From contig CADAXK010000001.1 of NCBI GenBank assembly GCA_902791865.1, forward strand, positions 338,921-402,920: a stretch of DNA of 64,000 nt, read 5' to 3'. The number at the start of each line of letters is the position of its first letter. Position 1 is the stretch's first letter. A model generated the notes under the pieces. It made no database searches. It was not told the origin of the DNA and saw only the letters and a program-made list of their open reading frames with translations. Origin of the DNA: an uncultured Bacteroidia bacterium. Lineage in GTDB: Bacteria; Bacteroidota; Bacteroidia; Bacteroidales; ML635J-15. The translations under genes were made by a program, and so were the position numbers. Shown in pieces: positions 55,101 to 63,624 of this stretch.

Positions 55101-58100
55101 CTATAAGCAGGAATTTCTTCCGTTGTCCAAGTGAAATCACTTATAGCATTTCCTGTTGATGAAGTTCCAAAGTAAAGATGCTCATCCGTACTACGCTGTC
55201 TATAGTAGAAAGAAACTAAATACGAGCCATCAACATCAAACTCTGGAGAAATCAAATACTGATTATAATCAGATGTGTTAGAATATGATGAGAACAAGAA
55301 ACTTCTATCTCCATCGTTTGCTGCTACGCCACAACCATAAGGGCTATTATCGGTTGAGGTTACGTGTTTCATAACATTACTTGAAGCAGGATTAGCCACA
55401 GCATATTCAATGTTCCAGCAACTTGCAGGACAAGTCTCTGACTCAAAGCTCTCTGTATATGGCAATTCTGTTATTGCCTCGCAAGGTGTTGTGAAGTTTG
55501 TGCTTATCCAGCCTTCTGCATTGTTGCATACCGACTGAACATATACGAAGAACTGAGTATTTGCACTAAGACCTTCGAGTGCCTTGGTTGTTGCATCAAC
55601 AGTTCCGTCGAATACATCTGCAGTAGCATTCATATCGGCCATAGCGGTTGTCGAAACCTTAACCAAGTATGATGTTTCTGTGTAACCCTGTACCCAGTTC
55701 AATGTAGCAGTGTGAACGGTTACATCGTTAACCTGCAAACCTGTCGGGTTGATACAAGCATCGGGGTCGTTGATTATTGTAACGATGTAAGCGTGTTCTG
55801 TTGTTCCATCTTCTGCTGTTACAGTATAAGTAACAGGGCTGGTGAAATTCTGAGAAGCACCACTTGCAGGAACAACTGTTGCTGCGTTAGAAATAGTAAC
55901 TTCTGGAGCAATAGCGGTGAGGTCAACATTCCATTCTGCAACTGCTTTTACTGTATAAATGTCGTTTTCTGTATTGCTAACGATTGTTGCCTCCGAACCA
56001 GCCTTCTGTCCTGCAAATGAGAAAGCGGTTATGAAAGCATCATGGCTTACTTGAGCCTTGGTTACTGTAACCGTCCAATGCTTGATTGTTGTTCTGTCTT
56101 CTGCTGTTACATTGTATTCAATAGTACAAGATTCACCATTAACAGCAACTGTTACAACAGGATCACCGATTTCTGCGCCATCAGAAATAGTATAAACTGG
56201 GGCAAGAGCGTTGAGGTCGGTAGTAAAAGGTACTGTAACTTCGATTGTTCCATCACCCATTGTTGTTTCGCCAACCTGACCTGGAATTGCGTAGGTAAGA
56301 ATTTCTGCAGCGTGGGAAGCTTCGCGAACTGTGATGTCGTCGATATACATACCATTATTGGTCCTGCTTGAGTTAGCCGCATCTATCATAATGGCGATAT
56401 AGTTGCCCGAACCAGTCAAACCAAAGGAATACGGCTTATATGAAGTTGTCAAAGTCTGTTCTTCTCCAATCTGTACAAATGTGCTTGCATCGGTCGGGTC
56501 GGTCATCAAACCTATCTTGAAAGTACTGGTAGCGCTATATCCTTTTGCCCAAAACTCGATTACCTTGGTATTGGGGTTTTCCATAGCTGGCAATATTGCA
56601 TATTGAGGTTGTGGATCGTAATCTGTCCAACTAGAATAATACGAATATAACCTTAAACTATTAGGTGTCGAGTGTGAGTAGTCGGTATAACTGTAGTAAT
56701 ATATAGTAGGATAATACTTATAAGAACTATATGAACATTCGTTGATGTAATTCCAGCATAAGGTGGGTAAAGTACGTGATGAAGGCGTTGATGCTGATGC
56801 TACGGTATAGCCATCAAAGTTCTCACTCCACGGGAAAGAAGTGATAACATCGCATGCTGTTTTAAATTCGAGAACCGAACTCCATGCTCCGAAATCAGTA
56901 CCACCGCAGTATGCACGTACCTTAACATAATATGTTGAAGCACTTGTCAGCGAGGTCATGCTGTAAGTTGCTGCGTTAACAATCTCTTCGGTTGCTCCAG
57001 CGAAATCAGCTGAAGAGCTGTATGCCACCTGCCATTGCGAAGCTTCGCCAGCAGGCCATGCAAGGGTTGCTCCTGTAGTAGTAATGTTGCTAACAGCAAG
57101 ATTGGTAACATCGTATGCACAAGCCATACGTGTAATGCTTACATTATCAATTGCTGCAGGGGGCTGATTATTTGTGGTATTATCACTGCGCCAAGCAAAA
57201 ACAAAGTAATAGTTACCAGCAGTTACATTAACAGCATTTACTGCTGTTTGCCATGTATCAACTAAGTTAAGCTTGCTACCACCATCCAAAGCTATCCAAC
57301 CTGTTGGAACTGCATTTGAAGACAAACCAGTAGGTAGTGATGTGCCTGCAGAAAGTGTTACTGATGCAGGTACTAAAGCTACCCTCATAAAATCCCAAGT
57401 ACTTTCTCCATTGGCCATCCAGTCGTACGAGAATTCATATTTGCCAGTAGCAAAGATGAGCAGTTTGGTAGCATACACCATAGTATTTTCATCACTATAT
57501 TCATTAGTAAAACCATTGTCGTTAGAAACATATAAGGCGTGTGTACCTCCGTTATTAACAGCTTCGCCCCAAGCCCATACGTTTGTAAGATTACCATTGA
57601 TAAGTTCCCAGTCACAAGTTGCACCTTCAAAGTTGTCGCTCCAACTATCGCCAACTTCGGTAGCGACTGCTGTGGTAGAGAAACTTGTTGCATTAGTCCA
57701 TTCACTTTCGCCATCACCACCACAATCGGCCTTTACTCTTACATAGTAGGTTGTTTGAGGATTCAAATCAGAAATTGACAAAGATGGAGTTCCGCTTACA
57801 TTATTTGATATTGCACTAGAAAAATCAGAATTTGTACTGTATTCAAGTACCCAGTTTGTAGCACCATCACTCTGTGTCCAACTTATATCAACAGAATTAT
57901 GGCTAATATTGCTAACAGTTAAACTTTTGGGCTTAGCACAAGTAGGTGCTACACCTGGAGTGTAAGCGAAAGTGGTCTTGGGAAGGAATGACTGAGGAGT
58001 GCCACTTCCCCAACTACCGGAGTAATAAATAGAAGAGCCTGACGCTGCTGAAACACCATAGAAGGATGTAGACTTATAAGTACTACTTGCAGTTTCGACA

Positions 58101-58528
58101 TAAGTACCAATAAAGAGATTACCGCCTCCATAAGTGTAAGTTTCGTCAAGTTCAATCTCCAACGGGTTGGTGTTGCTTACAGTACCCGTGTATACTAGGG
58201 TGAAGTCATCCGGTCCGCTAATGCTACTGAGCGTGGTGCCATCCACTTCTCCCATATACACTTTAATAGTAGGACTACCCCATGACTCTGGAGAGCCAGA
58301 AATGTAGAAAGTCAACGAGGAGATTGTTCCTCCTTCCATATCACTCATGCCTTCTGTTTCGGCAGGAATGACAAATTCACACGTACACCCATGAGTGTCG
58401 ACATAAGAGCCGTAAAAAGGAATGTAACTGTTTGTTGCCGTTCCATCACAAACCGTCACGGTTACTTGTGCCACCGCCCCAATCACTGTCATCAGCAACA
58501 GGAGCACACTAAATATTAGTTTTTTCAT
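49136..58528 (-). CDS. Giant T9SS-exported repeat protein (3130 aa)
   Basis: Signal peptide MKKLIFSVLLLLMTVIGAVA. Residues about 22-195 are a jelly-roll-like N-terminal module. To about 1600 follow alternating fibronectin-III domains (pattern TLxWxxxxx...YxVxV), cleaved-adhesin/choice-of-anchor-like lectin domains (WSDNFEGATCDWELING, ITSFPWSENFDGY) and sandwich domains ending TVTAEDxTT.xxxTVTVTK. Residues about 1615-3030 hold 17 InlB-like repeats (YTITATAGENGTITP...GYRIASVMVD...GVYTFENVTANHTIAATF) and one MucBP-like unit (TLTIHYVKADNTPA). The end from about 3050 (IYPNPNNGMFSIDF, GETMNFSHDLRPGTYFVRI, VEQIVVE) is a type A T9SS sorting domain. A surface-attached, glycan- or host-binding adhesin is inferred. 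It shares promoter, leader, signal peptide and tail with the next gene upstream. Confidence 0.9.
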   Translation of the reverse strand: MKKLIFSVLLLLMTVIGAVAQVTVTVCDGTATNSYIPFYGSYVDTHGCTCEFVIPAETEGMSDMEGGTISSLTFYISGSPESWGSPTIKVYMGEVDGTTLSSISGPDDFTLVYTGTVSNTNPLEIELDETYTYGGGNLFIGTYVETASSTYKSTSFYGVSAASGSSIYYSGSWGSGTPQSFLPKTTFAYTPGVAPTCAKPKSLTVSNISHNSVDISWTQSDGATNWVLEYSTNSDFSSAISNNVSGTPSLSISDLNPQTTYYVRVKADCGGDGESEWTNATSFSTTAVATEVGDSWSDNFEGATCDWELINGNLTNVWAWGEAVNNGGTHALYVSNDNGFTNEYSDENTMVYATKLLIFATGKYEFSYDWMANGESTWDFMRVALVPASVTLSAGTSLPTGLSSNAVPTGWIALDGGSKLNLVDTWQTAVNAVNVTAGNYYFVFAWRSDNTTNNQPPAAIDNVSITRMACAYDVTNLAVSNITTTGATLAWPAGEASQWQVAYSSSADFAGATEEIVNAATYSMTSLTSASTYYVKVRAYCGGTDFGAWSSVLEFKTACDVITSFPWSENFDGYTVASASTPSSRTLPTLCWNYINECSYSSYKYYPTIYYYSYTDYSHSTPNSLRLYSYYSSWTDYDPQPQYAILPAMENPNTKVIEFWAKGYSATSTFKIGLMTDPTDASTFVQIGEEQTLTTSYKPYSFGLTGSGNYIAIMIDAANSSRTNNGMYIDDITVREASHAAEILTYAIPGQVGETTMGDGTIEVTVPFTTDLNALAPVYTISDGAEIGDPVVTVAVNGESCTIEYNVTAEDRTTIKHWTVTVTKAQVSHDAFITAFSFAGQKAGSEATIVSNTENDIYTVKAVAEWNVDLTAIAPEVTISNAATVVPASGASQNFTSPVTYTVTAEDGTTEHAYIVTIINDPDACINPTGLQVNDVTVHTATLNWVQGYTETSYLVKVSTTAMADMNATADVFDGTVDATTKALEGLSANTQFFVYVQSVCNNAEGWISTNFTTPCEAITELPYTESFESETCPASCWNIEYAVANPASSNVMKHVTSTDNSPYGCGVAANDGDRSFLFSSYSNTSDYNQYLISPEFDVDGSYLVSFYYRQRSTDEHLYFGTSSTGNAISDFTWTTEEIPAYSATWTLYKTVVPAGTKYFAINYRPGSSLYYAWIDNVVVREVSTAAEILTYTLPTEAAPASITSGANTGTIDITVTNSTDFDVDLNPTYTISDYAEISAPVITGDGDSRTIRYTVTAEAGNSKVWTVNVTKVPVSRDAFITGFTFVGQKAGTTAEIVSNTESNIYTVHAVAEWNVDLTSIAPEITISPAAEITPESGYARDFTSPVTYTVTAEDGTTFHIYNVTIINDPDACVNPTAVNATELTATTATLGWTQAYTETSYLVKVSTTAMTDMTATADVFDGTVDATTKALEGLTANTQYFVYVQSNCDNAEDWTEYSFRTECGVFAVPFVETFENNSETVNCWTAISNNTENDVTSGKMGIFDMSGNNVFSFSSFSRASNEDYNQYLITPELALTEDAVLTFDYAKSSSSNENFRVMTSTTDANIASFTALGADVTATSTNFAEYRIVVPAATRYIAINYFSNYQYYLYVDNFKLTNVYTITASADPNGSIDPNGNVEVEYGESQSFTITPDECYHIASVTVDGVEAISNVDENGVYTFDNVNAAHTIAATFALNTYNIITSVVGNGTITESCVANCGENKSFAIQPQGNCYRIASFTVDGVDAIIDLDENGVYAMQNITADHELVATFEQITYTITATAGENGTITANDGNGNVANCGENKPFTIAASPCYRIASVLVDDEEAINDVVDGVYTFENVMANHTIVATFEQITYTITTTADANGSITANDGNGNVANCGENKMFTIEANDCYRIASVMVDDNVDVTDAVIAANGVYTFENVNAAHTIAATFAINTYAITTTVEGNGTITETSTVNCGANKEITITPASNCYRIASVIVDETENVTEAVIAANGVYTFENVIADHNIAATFEQITYTITATAGENGTITETSTVNCGDNKEITITPASCYRIASVLVDDVDVTATVIAANGVYTFENVTAAHSIAATFAINTYNITATAGEGGSITETSAVNCGANKEITITANEGYRIASVIVDETENVTEAVIAAEGVYTFENVTADHTIAATFERVHTISAGTGADGSITPEGIISVLDGESQTFTITPVNECFRIGQVMVDGVDVTDEVIANNGVYTFENVTENHNIVANFDAITLTITATASEGGTITHNSDYENIPCGSNETYTIVANEGYRIASVMVDGEFDVTNEVVANNGVYTFTNVRANHTIAATFELIPANTYTITATAGDGGTITPNGEVTVYEGDNKSFTIVANGGYRISSVMVDNETEVVAQLVDGVYTFTNVTANHTIAATFEAVPTYTLTIHYVKADNTPAADDYVGTFAEGEEYMVVSPVVDGYTADQLIVSGAMPAENVVVNVTYTINTYTITATAGANGTITPEEATVNYGASQAFTISANEGYRIVSVMVDETENVTEQLVDGVYTFVNVTANHTIAATFEAIPTYTITATANDGGSINPAEVTVVEGGNASFTIEAATGYHIVSVIVDATTENEVDVTTELVDGVYTFTNVTANHTINATFAINTYVITATAGENGTITPNDEVVVNYGATQTFSISANDGFRTLSVLVDGAEAIEQLVDGVYTFENVTADHTIAATFVSVDATTYTITATAGENGTITPSGAIEVVEGENKAFTIEAATGYHIASVMVDDVEAIEELVDGVYTFTNVTENHTIAATFAINTYTITATAGDNGTINPAEATVNYGASQEFTITPDEGYRIASVMVDETENVTELLVDGVYTFANVTANHTITATFEAIPVPVSYTITATAGEGGSINPAEVTVVEGGNASFTITANEGFRIASVIVDATTENEANVTEQLVEGVYTFANVTANHTIVATFEAIPGPVTYTITVNAGENGTVTYNDEEVTAPVVVNEGATPAFVITPAENYQIGVLTVDETEIELTTEQLAGHTYTFDAVEGDHTLAVTFVPVTSVEILEAGSMAIYPNPNNGMFSIDFSNIEGDATYQLINASGAVVETRDINVMNGETMNFSHDLRPGTYFVRIISGDKVYVEQIVVE
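49430..53690 (-). repeat. 18-unit in-gene repeat array
   Basis: About 75-85 codons per unit. Early units (53.7-52.0 kb) carry Cys in two places (NCGxNK and CYRIAS); later ones replace these by tyrosine/glycine (YGASQ, GYRIAS). Units pair into families by wording, for example ENVTEAVIAANGVYTFENV against EQLVDGVYTFxNVTANH, so the array grew by duplicating pairs. Confidence 0.88.
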
Positions 58529-58542
58529 TGTTACAAACTCCA

Positions 58543-58572
58543 GTTATATGCCATCGGAGCCGTCGGCTTTAA
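58543..58572 (-). promoter_or_regulatory. Conserved 30-nt leader element (copy 1)
   Basis: Lies in the 5' leader, 15 nt before the ATG of the 3130-aa gene. It reads TTAAAGCCGACGGCTCCGAT then GGCATATAAC on the minus strand. 28 of 30 bases agree with 63002-63031 in front of the paralogue, whereas the DNA between element and promoter differs. GCC...GGC could pair to close a small stem. GGAG follows directly. Confidence 0.7.
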
Positions 58573-58632
58573 AACATCAAATTATTTATATTCAACTACA
58601 TGCGCCCAAAATACACTTTTTCAGGCAAAGTG

Positions 58633-58640
58633 CAAAGATA
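58633..58640 (-). promoter_or_regulatory. -7 promoter box of the 3130-aa protein gene
   Basis: TATCTTTG followed by CAC on the minus strand, exact consensus; predicts a leader of roughly 100 nt containing the conserved element. Confidence 0.75.
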
Positions 58641-58725
58641 GGTGTTTTTTTTGATATGTAGAAAAAAAAAGATTTGTGCCACTGAAGTGCTGCGCAGTTC
58701 TATGGCTAACGCCGTTTCTGGTTTT

Positions 58726-58844
58726 GGGGCTTGCAGGCTCGAAGGCTCACAGGCTTGAAGCCATAACGTACTGAACGTTATTTCGTCATGGCTGTTAGCC
58801 TGTCTGCCTGTTAGACTTTTAGCCCCTTTTTGTTGCGCCCGTTT
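58726..58844. repeat. 119-bp repeat with 101-bp palindromic core, copy 1
   Basis: The core (58726-58826) starts GGGGCTTGCAGGCT and ends ACTTTTAGCCCC; its two arms are imperfect inverted repeats rich in AGGCT/ACAGGC words around a central AACGT/ACGTT hairpin. The copy at 63131-63231 differs in two of 101 bases, and identity continues for 18 bases to 58844. Confidence 0.88.
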
Positions 58845-59100
58845 CAGATTTCTGGTTTCAGGTTTAACGTTCAACGTTTAACGTTTAAGGTTTAACGTTC
58901 AAGGTTCAAAAATTTGAAAATTTGATGGTTTGAAGGGCACCGCCCATTTCTTGTAGAATCGCGCCATGGCACGATTGTACAAGATAATATGGAAATTCAA
59001 CAATTTAACGATTTGATAATTGTAGGCGCAATGCGTTGCGCCGATTGCAATGATTTGCGCCGTTTAAGACGCAAGATTTTGCGTCTGTACAAGGCGAAGC
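58845..59100. repeat. Intergenic mosaic repeat cluster C
   Basis: Five AACGTT(T/C)AA words in a row (58862-58902), AAATTTGAAAATTTGA words, ATCGCGCCATGGCACGAT with GTACAAG (58958-58983), the hairpin GGCGCAA/TTGCGCC (59025-59042), TGCAATGATTTGCGCC, and the hairpin AGACGCAA/TTGCGTCT (59067-59086). An 84-codon open frame across it is an accident of the repeats. Confidence 0.85.
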
Positions 59101-59345
59101 GCCCAAAGGTCTTAAAAGAGTCGCTGCGCGAGAACGGCGAAGCCCTCAATGCAATTAAATCTTACAAATTGACACAAACCTTTAGCTCGCGACACGAAGA
59201 GAGCAATTATACAAATTTTATTAGCCATATTTGTTTAATTTGAAAAAGATTTGTTCAATTTCTGCCCGCAGGGCACTAAAAAAAGTCGCTACGCGAGAAA
59301 GGCAAAGCCGTTCTGCCCTTCAGGGCACTAAAAAATCCGTTTCTG
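59101..59345. repeat. Second short-repeat family downstream of the frameshifted gene
   Basis: A 25-base direct repeat GTCGCT[G/A]CGCGAGAA with [C/A]GGC[G/A]AAGCC at 59120-59144 and 59285-59309 (22/25 identical). A 20-base unit CTGCCCnncAGGGCACTAAA occurs at 59262-59281 and 59313-59332, each a small TGCCC/GGGCA hairpin. The unrelated piece between them is AT-rich. Confidence 0.75.
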
Positions 59346-59357
59346 TGCATGAGGCAC

Positions 59358-59384
59358 AAAAAAAGGTCGCCCTTGCGAGCGACC
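59358..59384 (-). terminator. Terminator of the frameshifted T9SS gene
   Basis: Stem GGTCGC/GCGACC (59365-59370 with 59379-59384) and seven T on the minus strand, 25 nt past the stop at 59410. Confidence 0.8.
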
Positions 59385-59409
59385 TCTGTATTCTTGGTTG
59401 TGCTATTTG

Positions 59410-62400
59410 TTATTCAACAACAATCTGCTCAACGTAAACCTTGTCGCCATTGATGATTCTTACGAAGTAAGCCCCTGGACGGAGGTCGTGGTTGAAGTTC
59501 ATTGTTTCACCATTCATAACGTTGATGTCGCGAGTTTCAACAACCACGCCTCGAGCATCGATAAGCTGATAGGTTGCATCACCTTCGATGTTGCTGAAGT
59601 CTATGCTGAACATACCGTTGTTCGGGTTCGGGTAGATCGACATCGAACCTGCTTCAATCTCGTCAGCAGAAACGACAGCTATGAATGTAACACTAAGTGT
59701 ATGGTCGGTTGTAACAGATCTGAAAGTATAAGTTTCATTTCGCCACTTGGGGTAACAGTACCATGTTCACCAACGGTAAGAGTAATTGTATGAGTTGCTG
59801 GAGGTATTGCCTCGAAGGTTACAGCAAGAGTGATGTCTGCCATTATAGGTTCGAATGTGTAGGTTAATCCGCCCAACTGTTGCTGCGTAAGTTCTACTGT
59901 ATCTCCACCTACTGTGAGGACATCAATCTGATAGCCTGTAGCAGGAGTGATTTCAAATTCTGGAGTTGCACCCTCAGTTACTACGATAGGAGCAGAAACC
60001 AAAGCATCGTTATAATAAACGTTACCATTTTCATCAGCGTTAACAGTGATTGTGTAGGTAGGTATTTCTTCGAATATTACGTTAATCGTATGGTCTTGTG
60101 TTATATTTTCAAATGTGTAGAAGAATACGCCGTCGCCAGCAACAACATTTTCAGTGACATCATTTGTTGCATCAACCATTACGCTTTCAATTCTGTAGCC
60201 TTCATTTGCAACAATTGTAAAATCGGCATCTTCACCTTGGTAAACTGTCACTTCGGCAGGGCTGATTGTACCATTTTCGCCAGCAGTTGCTGTAATTGTG
60301 TACGATGGCAATAAAACCTTGAAGTTATCGACAATGAAAGAATAATGATCAGCCTCCGATTCGCACTTGATACCAATGTAAATATCCTGTCCTGCATATC
60401 CAGAAAGGTCAATGTCTGTTATTGCCACGAATTCATCATTATTCACAGTCTGTGTTGCATGAATCTGTGTTGCGCTTTCGTAGTTTTCCGGATCATCCAT
60501 TACATATACCGAGAATCTTTCCGAAATAGTATTAGAGTTTACTGCATAATCGAATGTCAAATAGGCATTTTCTACTATCGCAATCTTAGGAGAAATCAAC
60601 CAGTCGTTGGCATCATTATATGTATCGAAATTATAATATGCTGATTCTCCATTACCAGTAATCATATTACCATAACACCAAGTGGTATTATCATCGTTTG
60701 CATCCACTACAGTCCAGCATTGCCTTGATCCCGAAACTTCTTCGAATGTTTCGACAAATGGAAGCGAATATGCTGAACCATCGCATTCTGTAATAAAATA
60801 GGTTTCGTACCAATCATCGGTGCTACAATTAGGCTTAAGGTATATATAGTATGTTGTGGCCGCCGTCAATCCGGTAAGATCAACGTTAATCTCGTCACCA
60901 TTAACAGCAATTATACTGTCATATACATCGGCTTCGGCTTCCATATCTGTCATTTCGGTTGTAGAAACCTTCAGCTGGTAAGATGTTTCGGTATAAATCC
61001 TATACCATGCCAAAGATGCAGTTGTAGCTGTTATATTGTCAATATCAATGTAATATGGCATAATACAAGCATTCGGGTCGTTGATGATTGTTACCGTCCA
61101 GTTGGCAGTACTTTCGCCATCTTCGGCTACAACAGTATAGACAACCGGTTCGTTGAAATATTGATCCGTACCGCTTTCGGGGGTGATGGTAGCCATTGGC
61201 GAAACCTCGATATCCGGAAATATAGGATCTGTAAGATCCCAATACCATTCCGCATACGCCAAGACGGTTTTATTTACTGTATCTATTACCGACTCTCCTA
61301 CCTGCTCGTCGAATGTGAACGAAACTATATCGTTTGCGGTGCTTGCAGATTCTGCCTTTGTAACAACGACAGTCCAGTCCTTGGTAGTTGTCCTGTCTTC
61401 TGCTGTAACGGTGTATGTATATGTTTTTTCATTTTCCAATACGGTTGCACTATTCTCGGTATAAATAGCGTCAACCGAAAGTGTAAGGCTTTCGGCAAGA
61501 TCATAGAGGTCAGCCTGATACGAAGCGATTGCAGTAACAGTTGCATTTTCGCTGTCGATTACAGGAGCGGCCATACGTGTTGGGAATCTGAAATCAACAA
61601 TTTCTGCATCGTGGAGTGCATCACGGAGCTCAAAGTTGTCCAAGAACAAATACCATCCATCAAGACCTCCCTGAGGAACATGAATAGCGATATAAACAGT
61701 TCCGTGATAATCTGTCAATGGAATATTTTTTCTCTGAAATGATGTATTGTTAACCGTTTCAAGGGGCTGCAGTACCACTGTAAAATCTTCAATACTTGAT
61801 GATGTGGTGGAAAGAAGGACCTCGTAGTCATTGGGTTCGTCAGCGCTTTCAACGCGCACATCGAAACTGAATCCATAGTTGCCGTCAAGTTCAAAAGGAG
61901 GAAGTATGAGGTAGTCGTCATTGTTTCCTTCATTATAATCTGTATAAATGGCAGCCTGAATATTATCCAAATCATAATTGTCTATATACCAATAATCGTC
62001 ATCTTGATTATTATCAATAATCGACCAGCATTCTGGGAAATTTAAATCTGGCAAAGAATCAAAGTCTTCTGTCCATGGGAAATCAGCAATTGGTTCGCAT
62101 TCTGTTTCAAATGTAAGCATTCTTATTCCGCTTTCGCTATCATCACCGCAAACAGCCATTACATATACATCATATAAAGTCCTTGTCTCAAGACCTTCCA
62201 ATGTATAACTTGTACTTGTCAGTTCCACGGTAGTACCTTCGGTTTCAATATCAAACCCATAAGCTCCATACTTGAGCACCCATGTGGATTCGCTACCAAC
62301 CGGCCTCCACGAAACATTTGCAGTTGAAGAAGTAACATTGTTCACAGCAAGTTTTCTAACCTTCGGACATGCAGGATTTTCTTCTACATCAATAACGAGT

Positions 62401-62987
62401 TTAATATCGCTATGCCCCCTAAAAACCTCCTTATTTCCACCAAACGATGACAAATCGTCGATGTTAGGAAGATCAGTATCACTATAATAGGTAATTGCCG
62501 TGTTTCCACCGGTTGATGTATAATAAAATTTATAATTCGGCCCAGGATAATCAAAAACCGGATCGTATATACATACTATAAGATTGTCTGTACCATTGTA
62601 ATAAAATTCGTTATCGAGGTTAATAGTCATCCAACCGGCATTAGAAGCAGCAAAGTTGCCAGAGTACACCAATGTGGCATCTGTTAAAGGAACTATATCA
62701 CCATAATAACTAAACGAACTCTTACTCGTAGCCATCATGTATATCTTAACATCTGGCAGGTCGAAAGAATTAACGAAATCATAATAGTAACTGATAGAGG
62801 TAATTGTACCTGCCACACCAATTTCTTCTGCAGTATAAATCTGCTCTGTAAGCGAATAATTGTAGAACATGTTTACAGGAAAATAAAAGTCCGTTCCTGA
62901 ACCATCACCAATCGTCACTTCCGTCTGTGCGACTGCTCCAAATGCCATTGCCAGCAATAGGAGCACACTAAATAATAGTTTTTTCAT
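59410..62987 (-). pseudogene. T9SS-exported repeat protein, frameshifted near its 3' end
   Basis: The first frame (62987-59679) gives 1102 aa. Signal peptide MKKLLFSVLLLLAMAFGAVA, jelly-roll module to about 200, fibronectin-III (200-295), cleaved-adhesin domain (300-460: FPWTEDFDSL, GWYLFLDNFEL), TVTAED sandwich domains (470-650), fibronectin-III and a second cleaved-adhesin domain (to about 890), then two and a half InlB-like repeats. The last repeat stops abruptly at GTVTPSGEMK. The expected continuation TYTFRSVTTDHTLSVTF and the type A sorting domain (IYPNPNNGMFSIDF...YVEQIVVE) are in another frame down to 59410. About 45 codons of the repeat centre are also missing. As read, the product lacks its sorting signal. 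It could be a true mutation, programmed or variable switching, or an assembly error in repeated DNA. Confidence 0.82.
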
Positions 62988-63001
62988 ATTCCAAACCTCC
63001 C

Positions 63002-63031
63002 GTTATATGCCATCGGACCCCTCGGCTTTAA
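63002..63031 (-). promoter_or_regulatory. Conserved 30-nt leader element (copy 2)
   Basis: Same position and sense as the element at 58543-58572, 15 nt before the ATG at 62987; the two differing bases are both C in copy 1 and G in copy 2 on the minus strand. Followed by GGGAGG. Confidence 0.7.
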
Positions 63032-63077
63032 TCAAAACTTTTATAAAATGTTACTTGTTAAGTATTTATTTGCGGTG

Positions 63078-63108
63078 CAAAGATAAATATTAGATTACAA
63101 ATAGGCAA
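63078..63108 (-). promoter_or_regulatory. Promoter of the frameshifted T9SS gene
   Basis: Minus strand: TTG at 63108-63106, 20 nt, TATCTTTG at 63085-63078 followed by CACC. Leader of about 85 nt. Confidence 0.75.
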
Positions 63109-63130
63109 TAGAAAAGTTTCTGGGGGAGGC

Positions 63131-63249
63131 GGGGCTTGCAGGCTCAAAGGCTCACAGGCTTGAAGCCATAACGTACTGAACGTTATTTCGTCATGGCTGT
63201 TAGCTTGTCTGCCTGTTAGACTTTTAGCCCCTTTTTGTTGCGCCCGTTT
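63131..63249. repeat. 119-bp repeat with 101-bp palindromic core, copy 2
   Basis: Core 63131-63231 is 99/101 identical to 58726-58826, and both are followed by the same 18 bases. It lies in the same relation to the T9SS gene promoters: immediately upstream of each. Confidence 0.88.
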
Positions 63250-63612
63250 AAATGGCTGCGACGTTTCTCAGGTTTAACGTTTAAGGTTCTAGAATTTGAG
63301 AATTTGATGATTTGAAAATTCAATAATTCAAAAATTTAAAATGCGGCGTTTCTGTAGAGACGCGCCATGGCACGTCTTTACATGAGATGACGCCGTTTGA
63401 AGGTTTCTGGTTCGACGTTTCTGGTTTAACGTTTAAGGTTTAACGTTCAAGGTTCAAAAATTTGAAAATTTGATGATTTGATAATTCGATAATTTGATAA
63501 TTCGATGATTGTAGCGGCGCAATGCTTTGCGCCGTTTATGTGCAATGATTTGCGCCGTTTGCAATGCGTTGCGCCGATTATGACGCAAGATTTTGCGTCT
63601 GTACAGAAAGAA
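63250..63612. repeat. Intergenic mosaic repeat cluster D
   Basis: The largest cluster: two rounds of GTTTCTGG..AACGTTTAAGGTT and AAATTTGAAAATTTGATGATTTG words, the palindrome AGACGCGCCATGGCACGTCT (63358-63377), the hairpin GGCGCAA/TTGCGCC (63516-63533), two GCAATGnnTTGCGCC units, and the hairpin GACGCAA/TTGCGTC (63582-63599), ending in GTACAGAAAGAATCGCG as in cluster B. Confidence 0.85.
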
Positions 63613-63624
63613 TCGCGAGATGAT

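Noticed and set aside
58543..58572. Leader element as a c-di-GMP-I riboswitch (shares AAAGCC and CCGATGG strings)
   Set aside because: It is far too short, with neither of the two long stems and no receptor loop of that class; the resemblance is limited to short strings.
58989..59437. Two open frames of 84 and 68 codons on the plus strand
   Set aside because: They run through mosaic repeats and a terminator into the 3' end of the T9SS gene; no start signal and no protein-like composition.
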